NCBI GenBank assembly: GCA_018334855.1
Contig: JAGXLE010000070.1
Coordinates: 1 to 7,173, forward strand
Length of the DNA: 7,173 bases
Source: Desulfobacterales bacterium
Lineage (GTDB): Bacteria > Desulfobacterota > Desulfobacteria > Desulfobacterales > Desulfosalsimonadaceae
Reading direction: 5' to 3'
Part shown: positions 1 through 6,638 of the stretch, piece by piece
Layout of the letters: each line of letters begins with the position of its first letter
Position numbering within the stretch: position 1 is the first letter of the stretch
Notes under the pieces: generated by a model
Database searches by the model: none
What the model was told of the DNA's origin: nothing
What the model saw: only the letters and a program-made list of their open reading frames with translations
Position numbers and translations under genes: made by a program

Positions 1-697
1 GGAGAGGAAACTTATCCCGGTTCGCCCCTGTGAAAGCGCCCTTCTTATACCCGAAAAACTCGCTTTCCATAAGGGTTTCCGGGATGCTGCCGCAGTTTAT
101 AACCACGAAAGGTTTGTCAGACCGGTTGCTCTGATCATGGATCGCGCGCGCTATCAGCTCTTTGCCTGTACCGCTCTCACCTGTAATCATCACGCTTGTT
201 TTGGTGGGAGCCACTTGCTCGATAAGTTCGTAAATATGCTTCATTCGAGGGCTGTTGCCCACCAGCAGACCGAAATAAAGGCTTTGCCGAAGTTCGTCAT
301 CCAGCCGTTTCTTTTCATCGGAAAGGGTCTTTAATTCAAGCGCCTTGGAGATGGTCTGCTTGAGTTCGTCATTGTCAAACGGCTTGGGCACATAATCATA
401 AGCCCCTTCGTTCATGGCTTCCACTGCATTTTCAGCAGTGGCATATGCGGAAATCATGATAACCACGGTATCCGGGTTTACTGCCTTGGCCTTTCGCAGT
501 ACATCCAGGCCGCTGATATCGCCCAGGCGAATATCGCAGAGCGCGAGATCAAAAGTTTCCTGATCCAGCAAGGCATTAGCCTTTTTGCCGGTTTCCGCGC
601 TTGCAACCCGGTAGCCTTCCTTACCGAGCATGATCTCCAGAAATTCCCTCATGCTCAGCTCATCATCAACTATCAGTAATTTTGCCTGGTCTGTCAT
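1..697 (-). CDS. NtrC-family sigma-54-dependent response regulator, C-terminal part cut off by window edge
   Basis: Translating the minus strand from the ATG at 697 gives 232 codons with no stop. Residues 1-120 are a receiver domain: the acidic pair D11/D12 (LIVDDE), phospho-acceptor D55 (ALCDIRLGD), the conserved Ser in MISAYA and Lys in VPKPFD. A short linker (about 121-145) leads into an AAA+ domain with Walker A GESGTGKE and, close to the window edge, GAFTGA, the loop that contacts sigma-54. The rest of the AAA+ domain and any Fis-type DNA-binding helix lie outside. The family activates RpoN promoters when phosphorylated by a partner histidine kinase, which is not seen here. The start is 19 bp after the pyrC stop, which suggests co-transcription; no good Shine-Dalgarno is visible, only a GAG touching the ATG. 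The [10 protein letters not shown] stretch recalls PilR-like regulators of delta-proteobacteria, but the targets cannot be told from this sequence. The family call is firm and the specific role is open. Confidence 0.95.
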   Translation of the reverse strand, partial: MTDQAKLLIVDDELSMREFLEIMLGKEGYRVASAETGKKANALLDQETFDLALCDIRLGDISGLDVLRKAKAVNPDTVVIMISAYATAENAVEAMNEGAYDYVPKPFDNDELKQTISKALELKTLSDEKKRLDDELRQSLYFGLLVGNSPRMKHIYELIEQVAPTKTSVMITGESGTGKELIARAIHDQSNRSDKPFVVINCGSIPETLMESEFFGYKKGAFTGANRDKFPL

Positions 698-716
698 CTC
701 GGAAAAGGAATGTTTT

Positions 717-2024
717 TCAGGTGTCTTTTGAAAGGTCAAATACTATACTGCCGTCAACGAGCGTGTATACGGCGCGGCCTTTTAACTCCCGGCCGTCAAA
801 AGGGGTGTTGCGGCTTTTGGAGCGATCTTTTGCCGCGCTGTACAAATATTTTGCAGAAAGATCGATTATCGTGATATCCGCGGCTTGTCCCACTTCAAGC
901 CCGCATGGTTTGCCGATTATTTTTGCCGGATTTTTAGACATGGCCGCAAACAGCTGTTCCAGGGAAAGTACGTCTTCTTCCACCAGCCGCAAACCGAGGG
1001 CGAGGGCGGTTTCCAAGCCCGTGATTCCGTTTGCCGCCAGGTCGAATTCCACCTCTTTTTCAATCTGCGAATGAGGGGCGTGATCCGTAGCAATGGCGTC
1101 AATTGTTCCGTCGGCCAGGGCGGCTGCAACTGCCAGACGATCTTTTTCAGTGCGCAGCGGCGGGTTCATCTTGGCATGGGTATCATAGGAATTTACCGCC
1201 TCATCGGTCAGGGTAAAGTAATGCGGGGCGGTCTCTGCGGTTACCGCAGCACCCCTGGCTTTTGCAGCCCTGATCGCTTCAACTGATTCACTGGTGCTCA
1301 CATGGGCGATATGAACCGGCACGCCTGTCAGTTCGCTTAAAGCAATATCGCGCATCACCATCACGCTCTCTGCAGCATTGGGGATCCCGGGCAGACCAAG
1401 CCTTGTGGAAACCTCGCCTTCGTTCATCACTCCGCCTGCCAAGCTCAGTTCCTCGCAATGAGAAATCACGGCAAGGCCGATTCCGCTGGCATATTCCAGG
1501 GCCCGCCTCATAAGCTGTGCATCTGATACGGGTTTTCCGTCATCTGATACCGCAACTGCACCTGCAGATTTCAGATCACCGTATTGCGCAAGCTGCTCTC
1601 CTGAGAGTCCCGCGCTGATTGCACCCACGGGATAAACCCGTACAAGGCCGCAGCGTGCAGCCCGGTCGAGTATATAACTTGTAATGGCCGCGGAATCATT
1701 AACAGGCGAGGTATTGGGCATACAGCATACCGCCGTGAATCCGCCCGCCGCGGCAGCCCGGCTTCCTGTTTCGACTGTTTCCTTGTATTCCTGGCCCGGA
1801 TCGCGCAGATGAACGTGCATATCTACAAGTCCAGGCACAACCAGAAGGCCCCGGGCGTCAATCACGGTCACATCTTCCGGACCGCTGTCGGTAAAAGGTG
1901 CAGGTTCCGAATCGTTTCGGCGGGTTTCAATTTTTGCAATCCGGCCGTCTTCAATAAATATATCAGCCGGCGTATCCATAACACCCGGGTCTATCACCCG
2001 CCCGCCTTTAATCTGTATCTGCAT
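717..2024 (-). CDS. pyrC: Dihydroorotase, class I type (PyrC)
   Basis: A zinc amidohydrolase that reversibly cyclises carbamoyl aspartate to dihydroorotate, the third step of de novo pyrimidine synthesis, in the cytoplasm. The 435-residue protein has the family landmarks in order: the metal-binding HxH in [10 protein letters not shown] (H70, H72), the CMPNTSP substrate loop (102-107), the SDDG stretch (160-163) that supplies a metal-ligand Asp in class I enzymes, ISHCEE (H189), HIAHVS (H238, H241) and the catalytic Asp in ATDHAPH (D314). All key residues are present, so it should be active and not one of the inactive pseudo-dihydroorotases known beside some aspartate carbamoyltransferases. 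I chose the ATG at 2024 because GGAGGAG lies 6 nt upstream; an ATG at 2042 would add six residues but sits upstream of that site. The start overlaps the pyrB stop by 17 bp, pointing to coupled translation. Residues about 33-52 form a charged insertion compared with the Bacillus protein as I recall it. Confidence 0.96.
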   Translation of the reverse strand: MQIQIKGGRVIDPGVMDTPADIFIEDGRIAKIETRRNDSEPAPFTDSGPEDVTVIDARGLLVVPGLVDMHVHLRDPGQEYKETVETGSRAAAAGGFTAVCCMPNTSPVNDSAAITSYILDRAARCGLVRVYPVGAISAGLSGEQLAQYGDLKSAGAVAVSDDGKPVSDAQLMRRALEYASGIGLAVISHCEELSLAGGVMNEGEVSTRLGLPGIPNAAESVMVMRDIALSELTGVPVHIAHVSTSESVEAIRAAKARGAAVTAETAPHYFTLTDEAVNSYDTHAKMNPPLRTEKDRLAVAAALADGTIDAIATDHAPHSQIEKEVEFDLAANGITGLETALALGLRLVEEDVLSLEQLFAAMSKNPAKIIGKPCGLEVGQAADITIIDLSAKYLYSAAKDRSKSRNTPFDGRELKGRAVYTLVDGSIVFDLSKDT

Positions 2025-2946
2025 GACGCGCTCCTCCTGCAAGCAGATAGAAAAGAGCCATACGAAGCGCCACCCCGTTGGTTACCTGGTCAAGGATAAC
2101 GGAAAATGGCCCGTCTGCGGCCTCGGGTGAAATTTCCACCCCGCGGTTAATCGGCCCCGGATGCATTATAAGTGCATCCGATTTTAACAGACCAAGCCGC
2201 GCGGCATTAAGTCCGTATTGTACCGAGTATTCCCTCTCTGTCGGAAACAGAAAACGTCTCTGGCGTTCCTTTTGAATCCGCAGCATGATAATTACGTCTG
2301 CCCCTGTTATTGCTTCTTCAACGTTGCCGGCCACAGAGGCTCCAAGTCTTTCTATGCCGGGCGGAATCATGGTGGCGGGCCCGGCCACCCTCACGGCTGA
2401 GCCCATCTTTATAAATCCGGCAATGTTGGAGCGGGCTACCCGGCTGTGTGTAATGTCTCCGATAATAGCGACATTTAATCCGGCAAAGCCGCCTTTTTTC
2501 TCCCTGACGGTCATCATGTCTAGCAAAGCCTGAGTGGGATGGGCGTGCATTCCGTCGCCCGCATTTATGACCGAAACATCAAGGCTGCGGGCCAGCATAT
2601 GAGGTGCTCCTGCAGAGGAATGTCGAATAACCACAATATCTGGATTCATGGCTTCAAGATTTCTGGCGGTGTCAATAAGGGTTTCGCCCTTGACAATGCT
2701 GCTCGACGCCGCTGCAATGGCAACGCAGTCCGCTGAAAGCCGTTTTGCGGCAATATCAAATGAAATCCGGGTCCGTGTGCTGGGTTCCATGAAAAACAAA
2801 ACGATTGTCTGACCCCGAAGGGTAGGGACTTTTTTAATCGGCCTTTCTGAAATCTCCTTTAAACCGAAGGCGGTATCAAGAATCAGCCCGATTTCTTCGG
2901 CAGAAAGCGATTCTATGTCCAGGACGTCTTTTTTAGTCCACTGCAT
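2008..2946 (-). CDS. pyrB: Aspartate carbamoyltransferase catalytic subunit (PyrB)
   Basis: Transfers the carbamoyl group from carbamoyl phosphate to aspartate, the committed step of pyrimidine synthesis. Of 312 residues (numbered from the ATG at 2946), [11 protein letters not shown] near 55-65 is the carbamoyl-phosphate loop, IVKGET near 84-89 is the mobile loop carrying a catalytic Lys, [10 protein letters not shown] near 135-144 is the HPTQ active-site motif, and [11 protein letters not shown] near 261-271 is the aspartate-domain signature. Length is normal for a catalytic chain (about 300-315). A TTG at 2952 could add two residues, but the GGGA at 2955-2958 is 8 nt from the ATG and only 2 nt from the TTG, so I prefer the ATG. 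Fifteen bases separate it from the lepB stop. No pyrI regulatory chain is adjacent; pyrC follows with an overlap. The motifs and the absence of ornithine-enzyme signatures make ornithine carbamoyltransferase unlikely. Confidence 0.97.
   Translation of the reverse strand: MQWTKKDVLDIESLSAEEIGLILDTAFGLKEISERPIKKVPTLRGQTIVLFFMEPSTRTRISFDIAAKRLSADCVAIAAASSSIVKGETLIDTARNLEAMNPDIVVIRHSSAGAPHMLARSLDVSVINAGDGMHAHPTQALLDMMTVREKKGGFAGLNVAIIGDITHSRVARSNIAGFIKMGSAVRVAGPATMIPPGIERLGASVAGNVEEAITGADVIIMLRIQKERQRRFLFPTEREYSVQYGLNAARLGLLKSDALIMHPGPINRGVEISPEAADGPFSVILDQVTNGVALRMALFYLLAGGARHADTD
2031..2037 (-). promoter_or_regulatory. Ribosome binding site of pyrC
   Basis: GGAGGAG on the minus strand, 6 nt before the ATG at 2024. 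It lies inside the last codons of pyrB and decides the pyrC start in favour of 2024 over the in-frame ATG at 2042. Confidence 0.8.
2158..2180. repeat. Perfect 8-bp inverted repeat inside pyrB
   Basis: CGGATGCA and its exact complement TGCATCCG flank a 7-nt spacer. It lies in the pyrB codons for the MHPGP region and could fold as a stem-loop in the transcript. The repeat is seen directly; a function is not established, and the conserved protein sequence may explain part of it. Confidence 0.6.
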
Positions 2947-2961
2947 TGGCAATATCCCGGG

Positions 2962-3615
2962 TTATTGCAGTACATCTCCGATCCGGTGCCATCTTACACC
3001 GAACTCATCGCTGTCCCATGACCAGTAAATAATAAAAGCCTCTCCTTTTACGGCCGATTCCTTTACAAATCCCCAAAAACGGCTGTCGTAGCTGTCGTCC
3101 CTGTTGTCACCCATTACAAAATAACAGTTTTCAGGAACTGTTACGGGTCCGAAATTATCCCGGCTGCTCTTTGATTCCGGCAGAATTTCATTCCCGCTGT
3201 GTTTGATCCTGAAATCGTTAAACAGCCGGCCGTTTACATAAACCTTCTTGTCTTTTACCTCGACCACGTCACCGGGAATCCCGACCACCCGCTTTATAAA
3301 ATCCTTGTCTTCGTCTAAGGGATATTCAAAAACAATTATATCGCCGCGCTCAGGTTCGCTGACAGGGATAATGGTGGTGTTTGTAACCGGAATCTTTACC
3401 CCGTAAATAAACTTGTTTACCAGAATATGATCCCCGACCAGAAGTGTGGGCTCCATTGAGCCGCTCGGTATTTTAAAAGCCTGGACAATAAATGCACGGA
3501 TAAAAAGTGCCAGGATGACCGCGATAACAATTGCTTCTATATTTTCCCGAAGCTTGCTTTTGGGTTTTCCGCCCTTTTCTTCCCCGGCTTTTTTTAAATT
3601 TTCCTTGTTTTTCAA
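2962..3615 (-). CDS. lepB: Signal peptidase I (LepB)
   Basis: Membrane-bound serine protease that cuts signal peptides from secreted proteins on the outer face of the inner membrane. The 217-residue protein starts with a Lys/Glu-rich cytoplasmic tail (1-24), followed by one membrane helix (about 26-46). Next come PSGSMEPTL with nucleophile S53, the catalytic Lys K108 in FIKRVVGIPGD, and the late box GDNRDDSYDSR (169-179). This Ser/Lys dyad and order define the S26A family; the short single-helix form differs from the longer two-helix E. coli enzyme. The start must be TTG at 3615: an in-frame TGA lies four codons upstream and no ATG or GTG occurs in frame before the catalytic region. Only a weak GGAAA touches the TTG, so initiation may be poor. 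A promoter candidate lies just upstream, and pyrB begins 15 bp after the stop, so lepB probably heads the pyrimidine gene transcript. Confidence 0.96.
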   Translation of the reverse strand: MKNKENLKKAGEEKGGKPKSKLRENIEAIVIAVILALFIRAFIVQAFKIPSGSMEPTLLVGDHILVNKFIYGVKIPVTNTTIIPVSEPERGDIIVFEYPLDEDKDFIKRVVGIPGDVVEVKDKKVYVNGRLFNDFRIKHSGNEILPESKSSRDNFGPVTVPENCYFVMGDNRDDSYDSRFWGFVKESAVKGEAFIIYWSWDSDEFGVRWHRIGDVLQ

Positions 3616-3660
3616 TTTCCGCGTTCACAAAAAAATATTTCAGATATTATTCAAAATTTT

Positions 3661-3674
3661 CTTATTAGGATAAG
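3661..3674. repeat. Small inverted repeat next to the lepB promoter
   Basis: CTTAT and ATAAG flank a 4-nt TAGG centre. The repeat covers the end of the proposed -10 box and the likely start of transcription of lepB. With arms of only 5 bp it may be chance, a weak operator half-site pair or a weak leader hairpin. Confidence 0.35.
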
Positions 3675-3700
3675 ATAACCCAAATCGTACAATATATCAA
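3672..3700 (-). promoter_or_regulatory. Candidate sigma-70 promoter of lepB-pyrB-pyrC
   Basis: On the minus strand TTGATA (3700-3695, five of six consensus bases) stands 17 nt before TATCTT (3677-3672, four of six). Transcription would start near 3665, leaving about 50 nt of AT-rich leader before the lepB TTG. The spacer has a clearly lower GC content than the genes beside it. This is a prediction from spacing and consensus only; read-through from the M23 gene is equally possible. Confidence 0.5.
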
Positions 3701-3705
3701 GCGGT

Positions 3706-5097
3706 TTACTCATCGCCCGCCATCTCTTTTACACCCCTGAGTTTTGCTGAAACGTTGTTTTCAATCCAGGAGGGATCCCACCATTCCACGGGATTTACAA
3801 AAATATCATTGATAAACATCCCGTAATGAAGATGATCGCCGGCTGCAAGGCCGGTGCTTCCGGTATGTCCGATAATTTCTGATTTTTCCACCATCTGGCC
3901 TTCTTTTACGCCGGTTCGGCTCAGATGTGCGTAAACCGAAAACAGGCCGAAGCCGTGGTCAATGGTCACCACGTTTCCGTAAATCCCTACCTGGCCCACA
4001 AAGTCCACGCGGCCTGAATTGGCCGCCGGCACAGGTGCATGACGTACCGATGCCAGGTCAATGCCGAGGTGAACCTCTTTGTCAATGACCTCTCCATCGT
4101 AGACATAGGTCCTGTGATCTGCAAAACCGGCCTTTCTTGCCGAATTGGGCAGCCGCGCAAAAGCTCCTGACCAGTGAAAACCGTTATCAGAGTTCTTTCC
4201 TGAGGAAAGAATTGCCTCGTTGTTTTTTCTGCGCAGGTCCTTGTTTATAAACAAAAACTGTTCAACCGGCGGCTTATCTTTGGGAAAGCCGGAAACACTG
4301 CGGAATCCGGGAAGTATCCTGTCAAGGAGCCGGTCGGATATAGTAAGGGTCTCGGCATTAAAGCGCCTGTTTCTGAGATGATGATAAAATCCCCTTCGCC
4401 CCGTATTGCCGGCCAGGTCCACGGCTTCTACATACATATCCGCATCTGTTTGCTGATCATAGGCAAGTCCGAAAAAAGCGATGTAAATATCAGGATCCTC
4501 AAAATATCCGCTGTAGCCTTTAAAAAAATGTCCGTTAACCGAAACACCCTGTTTGCCGCATTCTTCGGACAACTTGTAAATGATCAGCCCTGCCCCGCCC
4601 TGGCTGACATTATGCTGGCCCGTCAGAACCTCAACCTGAGGGGCGGATGTATCAATGACAAGCTCTTTTTCAATATATGCCCTGTTTCCGGAAAACCAAT
4701 TGCCCCAGGATCGGTCCCGGGCCGAGACCCTCAGCAGGGCTTTTCCGTCTGACAGCCCGAGTTTCCGGGTATCCATGTTTATGGTAAAGAGCTTTTGCGC
4801 GGCTTGTTCGGCAGTTTCACCGCTTTCAAAGGTTTTTTCCAAAAGTACGGACTCTTTTCCGTCCTGTATTACCGCCGCCCACAGCTTCCTGATGCCGCTT
4901 TTTTCATCTGTCGCCCTGCCCTGAATTTTTTCCTCCGCGGATATGTAAGGGTCCTTTATTTCAAGCGTAATCGAAGGAGGACCTCCTTCAAACTTTACAA
5001 TCAGCAACCATACCGCGGCACCCACCACCAGTACTGAAAGAATTGTAAGCAGCAGGTATTTAAAGTTTTTTCCCCGTTCTTTTTTTCCTGACCTCAT
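3706..5097 (-). CDS. Membrane-anchored M23-family (lysostaphin/LytM-like) metallopeptidase
   Basis: From the ATG at 5097 the protein has 463 residues. A basic N-terminus is followed by one membrane helix (about 13-35), then a long periplasmic part (about 40-335) whose repeated beta-rich, Asp-containing stretches (ITLEIKDPYISAEEKI; VEVLTGQHNVSQGG) look Ig-like. The C-terminal M23 domain (about 340-440) keeps every zinc and catalytic position: H343 and D347 in HLGID, H391 in YAHLS, and H422/H424 in GDHLHYG. Such domains cut cross-links in peptidoglycan, so an active murein hydrolase or cell-wall remodelling factor is likely, unlike degenerate LytM activators such as EnvC that lack zinc ligands. 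A GTG at 5103 is an alternative start, but AAGGA (5111-5107) is 9 nt from the ATG and too close to the GTG. It is divergent from kdsA and lies 90 bp upstream of lepB. Family call is firm; the true substrate is unknown. Confidence 0.9.
   Translation of the reverse strand: MRSGKKERGKNFKYLLLTILSVLVVGAAVWLLIVKFEGGPPSITLEIKDPYISAEEKIQGRATDEKSGIRKLWAAVIQDGKESVLLEKTFESGETAEQAAQKLFTINMDTRKLGLSDGKALLRVSARDRSWGNWFSGNRAYIEKELVIDTSAPQVEVLTGQHNVSQGGAGLIIYKLSEECGKQGVSVNGHFFKGYSGYFEDPDIYIAFFGLAYDQQTDADMYVEAVDLAGNTGRRGFYHHLRNRRFNAETLTISDRLLDRILPGFRSVSGFPKDKPPVEQFLFINKDLRRKNNEAILSSGKNSDNGFHWSGAFARLPNSARKAGFADHRTYVYDGEVIDKEVHLGIDLASVRHAPVPAANSGRVDFVGQVGIYGNVVTIDHGFGLFSVYAHLSRTGVKEGQMVEKSEIIGHTGSTGLAAGDHLHYGMFINDIFVNPVEWWDPSWIENNVSAKLRGVKEMAGDE
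4973..4989. repeat. Perfect 17-nt palindrome inside the M23 gene
   Basis: GAAGGAGG and CCTCCTTC flank a single central base. On the coding (minus) strand it contains AAGGAGGT, a full match to the ideal Shine-Dalgarno sequence, but no start codon lies at a useful distance. It encodes the Gly-Gly-Pro-Pro stretch just after the membrane helix, and that codon content may be the whole explanation. Confidence 0.55.
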
Positions 5098-5133
5098 AAT
5101 CACCGATCCTTGTGCAAGATTTGTTGAAAGCTA

Positions 5134-5162
5134 TCTTTAGCAGGTCGACGATTTTGTGGCAA
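5134..5162 (-). promoter_or_regulatory. Candidate promoter of the M23 peptidase gene
   Basis: On the minus strand TTGCCA (5162-5157, five of six consensus bases) precedes TAAAGA (5139-5134, three of six) by 17 nt. The start of transcription would fall near 5127, about 30 nt before the ATG, with AAGGA (5111-5107) in between. The -10 box is weak, so this is tentative. Confidence 0.35.
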
Positions 5163-5179
5163 GGCCTTATTTTCGCATC

Positions 5180-5208
5180 TTGACTTTTAACGGCTTGCGG
5201 GGTAACAG
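5180..5208 (+). promoter_or_regulatory. Possible promoter of kdsA-kdsC-lptC
   Basis: TTGACT (5180-5185) precedes TAACAG (5203-5208) by 17 nt. The -35 box matches five of six bases but the -10 box only three. A better -10-like TAAAAT at 5254-5259 lacks a recognisable -35 partner. The operon must be served from this spacer, since the upstream gene is divergent, but which box is used cannot be decided by eye. Confidence 0.25.
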
Positions 5209-5298
5209 GAGGCATGGATTTTGCTATTACGAAGCATGAATGGCTGAATCGGCTAAAATTCTAATGTGTTACGTTAAAATCGCAAAAGGCGCACCTTC

Positions 5299-6126
5299 AT
5301 GGACCCTGTATACATAAAACAAATCCCGGCAGGCGGGGGAAGTCCGATTATTCTTGTGGCGGGGCCCTGCGTAATCGAAAGCCGGGAGACAGCTTTAAAT
5401 ACTGCAAAAACCCTCAAGGAGATTACCAGAAGACTGGGGATTCCCCTTGTTTTCAAGGCCTCCTATGACAAGGCCAACCGGACATCGATTAATTCCTTTC
5501 GCGGCCCGGGGCTGAAAAAGGGTCTCTCGATTCTCGGAGAAATACGCTCCGAGCTGGGCATTCCCGTGATCTCCGACATACATCTGCCCTCTGAGGCAGA
5601 GGCAGCGGCAGAAATTCTGGATGTCATACAGATACCTGCTTTTCTGTGCCGGCAGACCGATCTTATTACGGCCGCAGCAAAGACCGGAAAGCCCTTAAAC
5701 ATTAAAAAGGGGCAGTTTCTGGGGCCCTGGGACATGAAAAACGTGGTTGAAAAAGCAAGGCAAAGCGGCAATACGAAAATCCTGCTTACAGAAAGGGGAA
5801 CATCTTTCGGGTACAACAACCTGGTGGCCGACATGAGAAGCATTGCCATCATGCAGGAGCTGGGCTGCCCGGTTATATTTGACGCCACCCACAGCGTGCA
5901 GCTTCCCGGCGGAGCCGGCGGCTCATCATCCGGCCAGCGGGAGTTCGCCCCGATACTGGCCAAAGCGGCAGTTGCCGCGGGTGCGGACGGGATATTTATA
6001 GAGGTACACCCGGATCCGGACCAGGCGCTTTCAGACGGCCCCAATTCAATTTCTCTCGGGCAAATCGAGAATCTCCTTATTTGCCTGAAAGCGATCAATA
6101 AAGCAAGGCAGGGGGTCGAACCGTGA
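5299..6126 (+). CDS. kdsA: 3-deoxy-8-phosphooctulonate (KDO-8-phosphate) synthase
   Basis: Condenses phosphoenolpyruvate with D-arabinose 5-phosphate to KDO-8-phosphate, the first dedicated step toward the KDO of lipopolysaccharide, in the cytoplasm. The 275-residue length is typical. Seen in order: GPCVIES (22-28), [12 protein letters not shown] (52-63), FRGPGL (67-72), [11 protein letters not shown] (112-122), NIKKGQFL (134-141), [14 protein letters not shown] (163-176), [11 protein letters not shown] (195-205) and FIEVHPDP (233-240) with SDGPNS (245-250). The candidate metal ligands C24, H198, E235 and D246 are all present, as in the metal-dependent Aquifex-type enzyme; the E. coli type has Asn in place of the Cys. 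The related DAHP synthases lack the KANRTS signature, so that alternative is unlikely. AAAGG sits 10 nt before the ATG. The stop overlaps the kdsC start by 4 bp. Confidence 0.97.
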   Translation: MDPVYIKQIPAGGGSPIILVAGPCVIESRETALNTAKTLKEITRRLGIPLVFKASYDKANRTSINSFRGPGLKKGLSILGEIRSELGIPVISDIHLPSEAEAAAEILDVIQIPAFLCRQTDLITAAAKTGKPLNIKKGQFLGPWDMKNVVEKARQSGNTKILLTERGTSFGYNNLVADMRSIAIMQELGCPVIFDATHSVQLPGGAGGSSSGQREFAPILAKAAVAAGADGIFIEVHPDPDQALSDGPNSISLGQIENLLICLKAINKARQGVEP

Positions 6127-6638
6127 CAGAGAGCAGGCTTGAAAAAATAAAAATTTTGATCCTTGATGCAGACGGGGTGTTAACGCGCGGTGAAATTCTA
6201 TATACAGGGGCTGAGCTTGAATCCAAGGCGTTTAACGTCAAAGACGGGTTCGGCATCAGAATGTTAAAAGATGCAGGCATCATGGTGGGCGTTATCACCG
6301 GCAGGCATTCAGAGGCGATAGAGCGCCGGGCAAAGGAGTTGGGGCTTGACTTCTGCCGCCAGGGCGTTAAAGACAAGTCCTCACTGCTGGCAGCGATCCT
6401 GGAGCAGGCCGGGTGCAGCCCCGAAGAATCGGCCTTTGTCGGTGACGACATACCCGATATCTCTGTAATGAAAAGCGCAGGGCTCGGCATCGCAGTCGCA
6501 GACGCCCATGAAACGGTCAGGGAGTGCGCCGACATGGTGACCGCAAATTCCGGGGGCAACGGTGCGGTTCGGGAAGTATGCGAAAGCATACTGAAAGCAA
6601 AAGGTCTCTGGGAAGGAATCCTTAAATCTTGGGCATAG
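6123..6638 (+). CDS. kdsC: KDO-8-phosphate phosphatase (KdsC, HAD superfamily)
   Basis: Hydrolyses KDO-8-phosphate to free KDO, the step after KdsA. The 171-residue, cap-less HAD protein shows motif I LDADGVLT with nucleophile D15 and general acid D17, motif II VITGR (T59), the Lys-bearing GVKDK loop (81-85) and motif III VGDDIPD with D108/D109. This size and the DGVLTRGEI and FNVKDGFGI stretches are characteristic of the KdsC/YrbI tetrameric group. The start is GTG at 6123, sharing GTGA with the kdsA stop, and AGGGGG at 6110-6115 is 7 nt upstream. Position directly after kdsA and before lptC supports the role. A different HAD sugar phosphatase is possible in principle, but the context makes this unlikely. 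Confidence 0.95.
   Translation: MTESRLEKIKILILDADGVLTRGEILYTGAELESKAFNVKDGFGIRMLKDAGIMVGVITGRHSEAIERRAKELGLDFCRQGVKDKSSLLAAILEQAGCSPEESAFVGDDIPDISVMKSAGLGIAVADAHETVRECADMVTANSGGNGAVREVCESILKAKGLWEGILKSWA

Noticed and set aside
682..1286. Plus-strand open frames across the end of pyrC
   Set aside because: They overlap the pyrC catalytic region on the other strand and show no family motif or ribosome site.
3629..3648. AATAT/ATATT hairpin followed by a T-run on the minus strand, resembling a terminator after the M23 gene
   Set aside because: The stem is 5 bp of only A-T pairs and would not be stable; it also lies downstream of the proposed lepB start site, within its leader.
5157..5175. TGGCAAGG on the plus strand as a sigma-54 promoter element
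   Set aside because: The required GC-containing -12 element is absent at the correct distance.
5463..6098. A long open frame (211 codons) antisense to kdsA
   Set aside because: It lies wholly inside the confidently identified kdsA, its product has no recognisable motif, and its composition is what the reverse strand of this gene would give.
6095..6589. A 164-codon open frame antisense to kdsC
   Set aside because: Opposite a well-supported HAD phosphatase gene; Ser/Pro-rich sequence with no domain, typical of a shadow frame.
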